From Archangium lansingense (GTDB taxonomy: Bacteria > Myxococcota > Myxococcia > Myxococcales > Myxococcaceae): DNA of 64,000 bases. The stretch lies in the NCBI RefSeq assembly GCF_026626635.1, contig NZ_JAPNKA010000001.1:8432001-8496000 (forward strand), given 5' to 3'. Positions within the stretch are counted from its first letter, which is position 1. Each line of letters starts with the position of its first letter. The notes beneath the pieces are model-generated. The model ran no database searches, had not been told where the DNA came from, and saw only the letters and a program-made list of their open reading frames with translations. The position numbers and the translations under genes were made by a program. Shown piece by piece: positions 20,751 to 28,291 of the stretch.

Positions 20751-22040
20751 TTACTTCAGGCCCTTGATGGCCCGCTTGCCAGCGTAGCGCGCGCCGGAGC
20801 CCAGCTCCTGCTCGATGCGCAGCAACTGGTTGTACTTGGCCACGCGGTCCGAGCGCGACGCCGAGCCCGTCTTGATCTGCCCGCAGTCGAGCGCCACGGC
20901 CAGGTCCGCGATGGTGGTGTCCTCGGTCTCTCCCGAGCGGTGGCTCATCACCGAGGTGTAGCCGGCCTTGTGGGCCATGCGCACCGCGTCGAAGGTCTCC
21001 GTGAGGCTGCCAATCTGGTTCACCTTCACCAGGATGGAGTTGGCCACGCCGCCCTGGATGCCGCGGCCCAGGCGCTCCACGTTGGTGACGAAGAGGTCAT
21101 CGCCCACCAGCTGGATCTTCTCGCCGAGCGCGTCGGTGAGGCCCTTCCAGCCCTCCCAGTCGTCCTCGGCCATGCCGTCCTCGATGGAGACGATGGGGTA
21201 GCGCGACACGAGCTGCTGGTAGTAGTCCAGCATGCCCTTCGCATCGAACTCCTTGCCCTCGCCCTTGAGGCGGTACTTCTTCGAGCCCTTGTCGAAGAAC
21301 TCGCTGGCGGCCACGTCCAGCGCGAGGAACATCTGCTCACCGGCCTTGAAGCCCGCGGCGGAGATGGCCTCCATGATGAGCTTGAGGGCCTCCTCGTTGG
21401 CCGGCAGGTCCGGGGCATAGCCGCCCTCGTCGCCCACGCCGGTGGCCAGCTTGCGGCCCTTGAGGATCTTCTTCAGCGCATGGAAGACCTCGGCGCCCCA
21501 GCGCAGGCCCTCGGCGAACGAGGGAGCGCCCGCGGGCACCACCATGAACTCCTGCACATCCACGCGGGTGTCGGCATGGGCGCCACCGTTGAGGATGTTC
21601 ATCAGCGGCACCGGCAGCGTGCGAGCCTGGGCGCCGCCCACGTAGCGGTAGAAAGGCAGGCTGAAGGCATCCGCCGCCGCGCGCGCCGTGGCCATGGACA
21701 CCGCGAGGATGGCGTTGGCGCCCAGCTTGCTCTTGGTGGGCGTGCCGTCCATCTCCAGCATCTGCTGGTCCACCGCGTACTGGTCCGCGGCGTCCATGCC
21801 CACCAGCTCGGGGGCGATCGTCTCCATGATGTTGGTGACGGCCTTGCGCACGCCCTTGCCCAGGTAGCGATCCTTCTCCCCATCCCGCAACTCGAGCGCC
21901 TCGTGCTCACCAGTGGACGCACCGGACGGCACCGCCGCACGACCCTTGGCCCCACCCGCCAGGAAAACCTCAGCCTCCACGGTGGGGTTGCCGCGGGAGT
22001 CGAGCACTTCACGCGCTACGATTTGAGCGATCTCGGTCAT
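20751..22040 (-). CDS. eno: Enolase
   Basis: Glycolytic enzyme (2-phosphoglycerate to phosphoenolpyruvate), 429 residues. ATG 22040 gives the canonical N-terminus MTEIAQIVAREVLDSRGNPTV; the longer frame is non-conserved. Signature segments: GAPSFAEGLRWG, IEDGMAEDDWEGWKGLT, LVKVNQIGSLTETFDAV, SHRSGETEDTTIADLAV, and KTGSASRSDRVAKYNQLLRIE with catalytic Lys and substrate-binding residues. No strong Shine-Dalgarno. Head-to-head with the ADP-ribosylglycohydrolase gene, with about 95 bp between starts. Confidence 0.98.
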   Translation of the reverse strand: MTEIAQIVAREVLDSRGNPTVEAEVFLAGGAKGRAAVPSGASTGEHEALELRDGEKDRYLGKGVRKAVTNIMETIAPELVGMDAADQYAVDQQMLEMDGTPTKSKLGANAILAVSMATARAAADAFSLPFYRYVGGAQARTLPVPLMNILNGGAHADTRVDVQEFMVVPAGAPSFAEGLRWGAEVFHALKKILKGRKLATGVGDEGGYAPDLPANEEALKLIMEAISAAGFKAGEQMFLALDVAASEFFDKGSKKYRLKGEGKEFDAKGMLDYYQQLVSRYPIVSIEDGMAEDDWEGWKGLTDALGEKIQLVGDDLFVTNVERLGRGIQGGVANSILVKVNQIGSLTETFDAVRMAHKAGYTSVMSHRSGETEDTTIADLAVALDCGQIKTGSASRSDRVAKYNQLLRIEQELGSGARYAGKRAIKGLK

Positions 22041-22135
22041 GGCGCCGGGTTCTATTGGACGCCTCCAGCCCTCGCAAGCTTGCTCGATGGGAGGGCTGCT
22101 ACACTGTCGACCTCCTGAAGCCCCGCTCTCACCGC

Positions 22136-23200
22136 ATGCCTCCACGCCGACCCATCTCCCCTGAACCCGACCAGTCCCCGAGCCTGCGTGGCCGAGGCGC
22201 GCTCCTGGGGCTCGCCATCGGAGATGCGCTCGGGGCGCCCTTCAAGGGCCGGCTCCTCGCCGCCCCGGCCTTTCCCCAGCTCGTGGACGGGCCCCACCGG
22301 ACTCTCAAGGGGGGCGGCCCCTTCGAGCTGCGCCGCGGCCAGGTGGGTGAAAGCGGTCAGATGGCGAGCTGCCTGAGCGTGGGCCTGCGCGAGTTGGGCA
22401 CCTACGATGCAGACCAGCAGGCACGGCGCTACCTCGCCTGGCAGGGCCACTCCGTGGGCATGAGCGAGTTCACCCTCGAAGTGCTGACGGAGATGGCCGA
22501 GTCCGGCCCCCACCGGGCATCGGCCGGGCGGCGCGTCTGGCTGCGGGGCCTGCGGCGCGTGACCGGGAATGGGAGCCTGGCGCGCACCGCCCCCATCGGC
22601 GTCTTCTTCTACGAGGACACCCAGGCGCGGGTGCAGGCCTCGCTCGCGGACTCCGCGCTCACACACTTTGATCCGCGCTGCCAGTTGGCATGCGCCGCCT
22701 TCAACGGCTCCATCGCGCACGCTCTCACCGCGGGCGAGCGGTTGAAGAAGGAGGATCTCATCACCGCGGCCGTGAGCGGGCTGACCGTGGCCAGCGCGGC
22801 CCTGGGCCGCTCGGCCGCCGACTACGTCCAGGAAGTCACCACCGCCACCGCCGCCCTCAAGGAGGACCTGGCCGCGGCGCAGCAAGATGACCCGATGCTC
22901 TACTGGCCGGACCTGCACATGCACCGGAAGCAGGACCATGTGCGAGTGGCCTTCCGGCTGGCCTATTGGGAGGTGCTGCACGCCCCCAGCTTCGAAGCTG
23001 GGATGGTGGACGTCATCAACCGAGGTGGGGACGCGGACGCGAATGGGGCCGTTGCCGGAGCGCTTCTGGGCGCATTCCACGGCGAGGACGCCATCCCGTC
23101 CGAATGGCGGCAGGGGGTGCTGGAGGCGCTGGGCCCGGGAGCGGGGCCGCTCGGGACGCTCTACCACCCTCGCCAGATGGTGCTGCTGGCGCCGGAGTGA
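22136..23200 (+). CDS. ADP-ribosylglycohydrolase (DraG/crystallin J1) family protein
   Basis: Start at ATG 22136 (MPPRRPIS); about 354 residues. The family marks are GALLGLAIGDALGAPFKG at the N-terminus and VINRGGDADANGAVAGALLGA at the C-terminus, the latter giving the Asp ligands of the two Mg ions. An internal piece (ESGQMASCLSVGL) replaces the usual GxxTDDT element: the usual threonine-aspartate pair is absent (SGQM), so metal binding at that site may be altered. Possible roles are removal of ADP-ribose from proteins or small molecules; the substrate cannot be told from sequence. Confidence 0.82.
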   Translation: MPPRRPISPEPDQSPSLRGRGALLGLAIGDALGAPFKGRLLAAPAFPQLVDGPHRTLKGGGPFELRRGQVGESGQMASCLSVGLRELGTYDADQQARRYLAWQGHSVGMSEFTLEVLTEMAESGPHRASAGRRVWLRGLRRVTGNGSLARTAPIGVFFYEDTQARVQASLADSALTHFDPRCQLACAAFNGSIAHALTAGERLKKEDLITAAVSGLTVASAALGRSAADYVQEVTTATAALKEDLAAAQQDDPMLYWPDLHMHRKQDHVRVAFRLAYWEVLHAPSFEAGMVDVINRGGDADANGAVAGALLGAFHGEDAIPSEWRQGVLEALGPGAGPLGTLYHPRQMVLLAPE

Positions 23201-23228
23201 GGCGTCCACCGGGACTGGAAAACACGAA

Positions 23229-23270
23229 GCCCGCGTGGGCCGTCCTCGTGACAGGACGTCCACCGCGGGC
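23229..23270. terminator. Bidirectional hairpin terminator
   Basis: Outer arms GCCCGCG and CGCGGGC enclose inner arms CGTCCT and AGGACG around the loop CGTGAC. It sits between the convergent ends of the ADP-ribosylglycohydrolase gene (ends 23200) and the small protein gene (ends 23294). No U-tract is obvious, as is common in high-GC genomes. Confidence 0.6.
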
Positions 23271-23293
23271 CGTGAGAGGCGGAGCCAGGTCGC

Positions 23294-23473
23294 TCAGCCG
23301 CGCAGATCGATGACGATGACGCCGCGCTGCGGCTTCTCGTCGTCTTCCGCGTCAGACCGACGCCGGGGGCGCTCCTCGGGGACCGGAATCGGAATCTCCA
23401 GCGCGGGACGATCCCGCTCCTCCCGGTTCCGTTCCCGGCGCTTGATTTCCTCGATGATGAAGGCGTCGAGCAT
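23294..23473 (-). CDS. Small charged hypothetical protein
   Basis: 59 residues from ATG 23473 (MLDAFIIEEIKRRERN). The first half is a highly charged amphipathic helix, the middle is Pro-rich (LEIPIPVPEERP), and the end is a short strand (RGVIVIDLRG). Codon use has the strong G/C third position of its neighbours and the N-terminal MLDAFIIEE looks like a conserved element, which supports it being real. No function recognised. A longer start at 23527 is possible but adds non-conserved sequence. Confidence 0.55.
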   Translation of the reverse strand: MLDAFIIEEIKRRERNREERDRPALEIPIPVPEERPRRRSDAEDDEKPQRGVIVIDLRG

Positions 23474-23784
23474 GGGTTCGGTTTCTCCACTCAGCCTACG
23501 TACCCTGATGTACGCCCGCCATCCCACTCCTGGATTCCTGCCACCCTATCGGCTTCTGAGTGCTTCAGATGCAAAGTAAGGGCCCTGGTTCCATCCTGAA
23601 TACGTGCCAGCAACCTCGCATGCTTGCCCGTCTACCACCCGGCACCTGGATTTGGCGGAAATGTCCAGGAGACGTCGACTGGATTGTAATCGAGCCAGCG
23701 ATCCCCGCAAGCGCTCCAACCCTTCAGAGCCACCGACACATCCGGAGTGACGGTTCTTCCGGGGCTCGGCCCGACAACCCGCCT

Positions 23785-23806
23785 GCCCTCCGGCGGACCG
23801 GAGGGC
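23785..23806 (-). terminator. Hairpin after the SRPBCC gene; rest of the 23528-23837 gap empty
   Basis: Perfect 9-bp stem GCCCTCCGG/CCGGAGGGC with a 4-nt loop, 32 bp past the stop of the minus-strand SRPBCC gene. The remaining part of this 300-bp gap shows neither a convincing coding frame nor a promoter I can support; GC content drops locally around 23560-23700. Confidence 0.6.
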
Positions 23807-23837
23807 ATTTGCCGCAGGGCGTCGAAGCAGTGGAGGG

Positions 23838-24266
23838 CTAGGCGCCCTCGACCCGCCGCTTGAGGGCGTCCAGCATCTTGGGCAGCGACTGGTCCACCAG
23901 GGCGTTGAGGATGGACTTGGGCACCAGGGGGCCCACCGTCACATCCACGCTGTAGGTGACCTTGGTGCGGCCCTCGCCTTCCGGCTCCAGCACCCAGCTG
24001 CCCTTGTTGTCCTTCATCACCTCGCCCTCCACGAAGGACCAGGACATCCGCTTGGGCCGCTCCTCGCGGGCGAGGATGGTGTAGCGGATGGTCTTGATCT
24101 TGAAGTCCACCTCATAGTGGACCTTCACCTCGCTGCCCTTGCGCTCGGAGGTGGTGATCTTCTTCACCTCGGTGAGCCACTCGGGGTAGCGGTCGTAGTT
24201 GACGACGATGTCGTAGACCTTCTCGGGCGGGGCGTTGACGACGATGCTCCGTGAGGCGCCAGGCAT
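23838..24266 (-). CDS. SRPBCC/COQ10-like lipid-binding protein
   Basis: 142 residues with the START/SRPBCC fold pattern: MPGASRSIVVNAPPEKVYDIVVNYDRYPEWL, then paired strands (VKVHYEVDFKIKTIRYTIL) and a C-terminal helix (LNALVDQSLPKMLDALKRRVEG). Resembles the polyketide cyclase/coenzyme-Q-binding branch, which binds hydrophobic ligands without fixed catalytic residues. GAGGAG precedes the ATG. It follows glpX by 27 bp and is probably co-transcribed with it. Ligand unknown. Confidence 0.85.
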   Translation of the reverse strand: MPGASRSIVVNAPPEKVYDIVVNYDRYPEWLTEVKKITTSERKGSEVKVHYEVDFKIKTIRYTILAREERPKRMSWSFVEGEVMKDNKGSWVLEPEGEGRTKVTYSVDVTVGPLVPKSILNALVDQSLPKMLDALKRRVEGA

Positions 24267-24293
24267 GGTGCGAGTCTCCTCGGTGGGGATTTC

Positions 24294-25259
24294 CTAGAGG
24301 TTGTAACCCGGCTTGGTGTCGAAGCGGTGACGAGATTGGATGAAGCGCACCGTTCCGGTCTTGCTGCGCATGACCACCGAGTGCGTCTCGCAGCCGCTGC
24401 CGAAGAAGCGCACGCCGCGCAGGAAGTCGCCGGTGGTGACGCCGGAGGCGGCAAACATCACCTCGCCGCCGGCCAGCTCCTCGGCCGTGTAGATCTTCGA
24501 GATGTCGGTGATGCCCATGCGCCTGGCGCGGGCGATCTCATCGTTGTTGCGCGGCACCAGGCGGCCCTGCATGTCGCCGCCCACCGAGCGGATGGCCGCG
24601 GCGGTGATGACGCCCTCGGGAGCGCCGCCAATGCCCATCAGCACGTCCACGCCGGTGTCCTCGAAGCAGGTGGCGATGCCGCCGGCCACGTCCCCATCAT
24701 CGATGAGGCGGATGCGCGCGCCCGCGGTCCGCACCTCCTTGATGAGGTCCGCGTGACGCTCCCGGTCGAGGATGACCACCGTGAGGTCCGACACGTAGAC
24801 CTTCATCCTCTCCGCGACGGCGTGGAGGTTCTCGGTGGCGGAGCGGCGCAGGTCGATGGAACCCCGGGCGCGGGGGCCGACGGCGATCTTCTCCATGTAG
24901 GTGTCCGGCGCGTTGAGCAGCTTGCCCTTCCCGGCCATGGCCACCACGGAGATGCTGCCCGGACGGCCGTAGGCGCACAGGTTGGTGCCCTCGAGCGGAT
25001 CCAGCGCGATGTCCACCTCTGGATCCTCCGGGTTGCGCCGGCCCACCTTCTCGCCGATGTAGAGCATGGGGGCCTCATCGCGCTCGCCCTCGCCGATGAC
25101 CACCGTGCCCTGAATCTGCAGCGCATCGAACGCCCTGCGCATGGCGTCCACGGCGGCCTGATCCGACTCGTTCTTGTGGCCGCGGCCCATGAGCCGGGCG
25201 GAGGCGATAGCCGCCATCTCGGTGACGCGCACGGCCTCCATTGCCAGGTTGCGATCCAT
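24294..25259 (-). CDS. glpX: Class II fructose-1,6-bisphosphatase
   Basis: 321 residues. Gluconeogenic phosphatase of the GlpX type. Motifs: MDRNLAMEAVRVTEMAAIASA at the start, GEGERDEAPMLYIGE, the metal/substrate loop DIALDPLEGTNLCAYG, RLIDDGDVAGGIAT and DVLMGIGGAPEGVITAAA. AGGAGA sits 7 nt before the ATG. Third gene from the thioesterase in the same direction (gap about 40 bp), so thioesterase-glpX-SRPBCC may be one operon. Confidence 0.96.
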   Translation of the reverse strand: MDRNLAMEAVRVTEMAAIASARLMGRGHKNESDQAAVDAMRRAFDALQIQGTVVIGEGERDEAPMLYIGEKVGRRNPEDPEVDIALDPLEGTNLCAYGRPGSISVVAMAGKGKLLNAPDTYMEKIAVGPRARGSIDLRRSATENLHAVAERMKVYVSDLTVVILDRERHADLIKEVRTAGARIRLIDDGDVAGGIATCFEDTGVDVLMGIGGAPEGVITAAAIRSVGGDMQGRLVPRNNDEIARARRMGITDISKIYTAEELAGGEVMFAASGVTTGDFLRGVRFFGSGCETHSVVMRSKTGTVRFIQSRHRFDTKPGYNL

Positions 25260-25298
25260 TTGGGTGTCTCCTTGGAAACGACGTGAAGAAGTGGGGAT

Positions 25299-25700
25299 TC
25301 AGGGCTCCGCCTGCAAGATGCGCACGATCGCGTCCGGCAGGCGGGTGGGCTTGCCTTCGCGACCCACGCAGGCGTGGACGGTACGCCCGGTGCACAGGGG
25401 GGTATCCGGGCCCCCCTCTCGGAAGATCTCGTAGGTGAAGGTCAGCGACACGCGCTTTACCTCGCTCACCCGGGTGCGCACGAGCAGCACGTCCTCGTAG
25501 CGAGCGGGGGACTTATAGGAGGCAGTTGCCTCCACCACGGGAAGGATCAACCCCTCTCGCTCCACCTCGCGGTAGCTGCCTCCTCGAGAGCGGAAGTACT
25601 CGCTGCGGGCGAACTCGAAGTAGCGGAAATAATTGGCGTAATACACGACCCCCATCTGGTCCGTGTCGCCGTAGATCACTCGGATTCGTGCCTCGACCAT
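25299..25700 (-). CDS. YbgC-type acyl-CoA thioesterase
   Basis: About 133 residues from ATG 25700. Hot-dog fold 4-hydroxybenzoyl-CoA thioesterase family: IRVIYGDTDQMGVVYYANYFRYFEFARSEY carries the catalytic Asp (DTDQMG) and the Tyr/Asn pair of YbgC-like enzymes. These hydrolyse short-chain acyl-CoA or act with the Tol-Pal system. Divergent from the phosphatase gene (about 96 bp between starts) and upstream of glpX. Confidence 0.9.
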   Translation of the reverse strand: MVEARIRVIYGDTDQMGVVYYANYFRYFEFARSEYFRSRGGSYREVEREGLILPVVEATASYKSPARYEDVLLVRTRVSEVKRVSLTFTYEIFREGGPDTPLCTGRTVHACVGREGKPTRLPDAIVRILQAEP

Positions 25701-25796
25701 GGGTCGCGTCGACCGTAACAGGGGAGTGTCCGACCGGAAAGCATGGTGCTCGGGAGTTGGTTGCTTCTGAGCACGAGGCGTGGAGGATCCCAACCC

Positions 25797-27416
25797 ATGC
25801 TCCGCTTCCTGTCATTGCTGCTGCTGCTCACCGCCCTCCCCGCCCTGGCGAAGCCGCCCCGGCTGACACTCTTCATCACGGTGGACGCGATGGGCTCGGA
25901 CCTGCTGCTGCGCACGAAGCCGCGCCTCAAGGGCGGACTGCGGCAGCTCATCGACTCGGGCGCCTTCTACCCGTACGCGCGCTATGAGTACGCCAAGCCG
26001 CGCACCGCGCCGGGCCATACCACGCTGGCCACCGGGGCCAACCCCTGGCGCCACGGCATCGTGGACAACCGGATCATCGACCGGGCCACCGGCAAGCCCG
26101 AGCGCGTCTTCCCGGATCCAGCGCACCCGGTATTGGAGGCGCCCCTCTCCCTGGAGGACGTGAGCCCGGCCAACCTCATGGCGGAGACGTTCGCGGACAG
26201 GCTGCGGCTGACCACGCAGGAGCAGGGCAAGGCCATCGCGCTGTCAGGCAAGGCGCGCTCGGCTATCCCACTGGCCGGCCGGCTCGGCCAGGCCTACTGG
26301 TACGACGAGACAGTGGGGAAGTTTGTCACGGGTACCTGGTACACCAAGGAGCTGCCAGGCTGGCTGAAGACCTTCAACGCGGCCAATCCGTCCGACACGT
26401 GGTTCAGCAAGACGTGGGAGCCGCTGCTGCCTCGCAGCGAGTACGTGGGCGAGGACGACCGGCCCTACGAGGGTGAGTTCTACGGGCTGGGGCGCGTCTT
26501 TCCGCACCCGCTCACCGGTGGCCTCCCCTCCCCCGGTCCCCAGTCCTACACCGCCTTCGCCATCTCCCCCCTGTCCCTGGATGTGGTGGTGAAGGCAGCC
26601 CGAGCGGCCATCGAGGGCGAGAACCTGGGCAAGGACGAGGTGCCGGATCTGCTCGCGGTGAGCTTCAGCGCCACGGATCGGGTCTACCACCAGTACGGCC
26701 CCAACTCGTGGGAGATGCAGGACACGATGTACCGGCTGGACAAGGCGGTGGGCGACCTCGTGGCCCTCGCCGAGCGCGCCGCGGGGGGCCGAGCCAACCT
26801 CCTGGTAGTGCTCTCAGCGGACCACGGCGGCGCGGCTGTACCCGAGCAGTGGGCCGCCTCGGGGGTGGGTGCCGAGCGCGTGGATCCGCGAGTGCTCTCC
26901 AAGGGATTGACCGAGGCGCTGCGGACGCAGTTCCCCGGCACGGACATCACCGCCACCGTGGAGGAGCTGGACGTGTACCTGGGCGGCAAGACGCTGGAGG
27001 GCGGCAAGGTAGACGGAGCGGCGGTGCGGCGAGCCGCGGCGGCCTGGCTGCTGAAGCAACCGGCCATCCCGCTCGCGGTGGCACGCGACGATCTCTACAC
27101 GATGCCGGACGTGGCGGGGCTGGTGGAGCCCCTGCGGCGTGGCTACTACCCGGGGCGCAGCGGCGACGTGCTCTTCGTGGTGAAACCCTTCCACGTCATC
27201 AGCGCCGAGGCAGTCGGTACCAACCACGGCGCCCCATACGCGTATGACCAGCTCGTGCCCCTCATCCTGGCGGGCAAGGGGGTGAAGCCGGGCATCTACC
27301 CGCGGGAGATCAGCACCACGGACGTGGCACCCACCGTGGCGGCGCTGCTGGAGATGAACCTCCCCGCGTCGGCCGAGGGAGAGCCTCGCTACGAGGCCCT
27401 CGCCCCCAGCCGCTGA
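25797..27416 (+). CDS. Secreted alkaline phosphatase/phosphodiesterase superfamily protein
   Basis: Start at ATG 25797 begins a signal peptide (MLRFLSLLLLLTALPALAK). About 539 residues. Metal and catalytic elements of the PafA-like branch: VDAMGSD (Asp), PRTAPGHTTLATG (nucleophile Thr region), FSATDRVYHQYG (Asp and His), LSADHGG (Asp-His), and TNHGAPYAYD (His). Likely a periplasmic phosphomonoesterase or type I phosphodiesterase. Its stop is 10 bp from the convergent nadC stop. Confidence 0.88.
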   Translation: MLRFLSLLLLLTALPALAKPPRLTLFITVDAMGSDLLLRTKPRLKGGLRQLIDSGAFYPYARYEYAKPRTAPGHTTLATGANPWRHGIVDNRIIDRATGKPERVFPDPAHPVLEAPLSLEDVSPANLMAETFADRLRLTTQEQGKAIALSGKARSAIPLAGRLGQAYWYDETVGKFVTGTWYTKELPGWLKTFNAANPSDTWFSKTWEPLLPRSEYVGEDDRPYEGEFYGLGRVFPHPLTGGLPSPGPQSYTAFAISPLSLDVVVKAARAAIEGENLGKDEVPDLLAVSFSATDRVYHQYGPNSWEMQDTMYRLDKAVGDLVALAERAAGGRANLLVVLSADHGGAAVPEQWAASGVGAERVDPRVLSKGLTEALRTQFPGTDITATVEELDVYLGGKTLEGGKVDGAAVRRAAAAWLLKQPAIPLAVARDDLYTMPDVAGLVEPLRRGYYPGRSGDVLFVVKPFHVISAEAVGTNHGAPYAYDQLVPLILAGKGVKPGIYPREISTTDVAPTVAALLEMNLPASAEGEPRYEALAPSR

Positions 27417-27425
27417 GCGACCGGA

Positions 27426-28268
27426 CTACTGCGCCTGGACGATCTCCAGGGACAGGTCCATGGCGCGCGCCGAGTGCGTGAGCGCGCCCATGGACACGAA
27501 GTCCACGCCGAGCTTCGCCAGCCGAGGCAGACGCTCCAGGGTGATGCCACCGGAGACCTCGAGGGGGATGCGGCCGGCCGTCAGCTCCACGGCGCGGCGG
27601 ATCTGCTCGTCGTCCATGTTGTCGAGCATGACCACGTCCGCGCCCTCCTCGAGCGCCTCGGCGAGCTGGTCGAGGTTGGTGACCTCGATCTCGATCTTCA
27701 CGAGCTGGGGCGCGTTGGTGCGGGCCCGGCGGAGCGCCTCGCGAACGGAGCCGCCCACGGCCGCGATGTGGTTGTCCTTGATGAGGACACCATCGAAGAG
27801 GCCGAAGCGGTGGTTGAAGGCGCCACCGGCCTTCACGGCCTGCTTGGACAGCGAGCGCATGCCGGGAGAGGTCTTCCGCGTGTCGAGGATGCGCAGCTTG
27901 GTGCCGCGCACCGCGGCCATGACCTGCTGAGCCATGGTGGCCATGCCCGAGGTGCGCTGGACGATGTTGAGGGCGGTGCGCTCGGCGGTGAGGAGTGCGC
28001 GCATGCGGCCGCGCACCCGGGCCACCAAGGCCTTGGGTTGAACCTCCTGCCCATCGCGAGCGAGGAGTTCGACCTCGGAGTCCGGATCCACGCGCTCGAA
28101 GACGCGGGCGAAGGCATCCAGTCCGGCGAGCACGAGCCGCTCTTTGGCGATCAGCTCGGCGGTGCCCTGGGCGTCCGCGGGGACGAGGGCTTCGGTGGTG
28201 ATGTCACCCGCCGCCCCGAGGTCTTCCTCCAGGGCGAGCGAGATGAGGCGATCCAAGAAGGCATCCAT
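27426..28268 (-). CDS. nadC: Nicotinate-nucleotide pyrophosphorylase (quinolinate PRTase)
   Basis: About 280 residues. De novo NAD synthesis: quinolinate plus PRPP to nicotinate mononucleotide. Motifs: LEEDLGAAGDITTEAL, ERTALNIVQRTSGMAT, ILDTRKTSPGMRSLSKQAV, GGAFNHRFGLFDGVLIKDNH, DVVMLDNMD, LEVSGGITL, all characteristic of NadC. ATG 28268 preferred; a GTG at 28277 is possible. Lies 24 bp downstream of valS. Confidence 0.96.
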   Translation of the reverse strand: MDAFLDRLISLALEEDLGAAGDITTEALVPADAQGTAELIAKERLVLAGLDAFARVFERVDPDSEVELLARDGQEVQPKALVARVRGRMRALLTAERTALNIVQRTSGMATMAQQVMAAVRGTKLRILDTRKTSPGMRSLSKQAVKAGGAFNHRFGLFDGVLIKDNHIAAVGGSVREALRRARTNAPQLVKIEIEVTNLDQLAEALEEGADVVMLDNMDDEQIRRAVELTAGRIPLEVSGGITLERLPRLAKLGVDFVSMGALTHSARAMDLSLEIVQAQ

Positions 28269-28291
28269 GTGAGTCACGTCTCCGATTGAGG

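Noticed and set aside
23560..23841. 93-residue plus-strand frame in the 23.5-23.8 kb gap
   Set aside because: No ribosome site, composition unlike neighbours, and it runs through the terminator hairpin of the opposite-strand gene.
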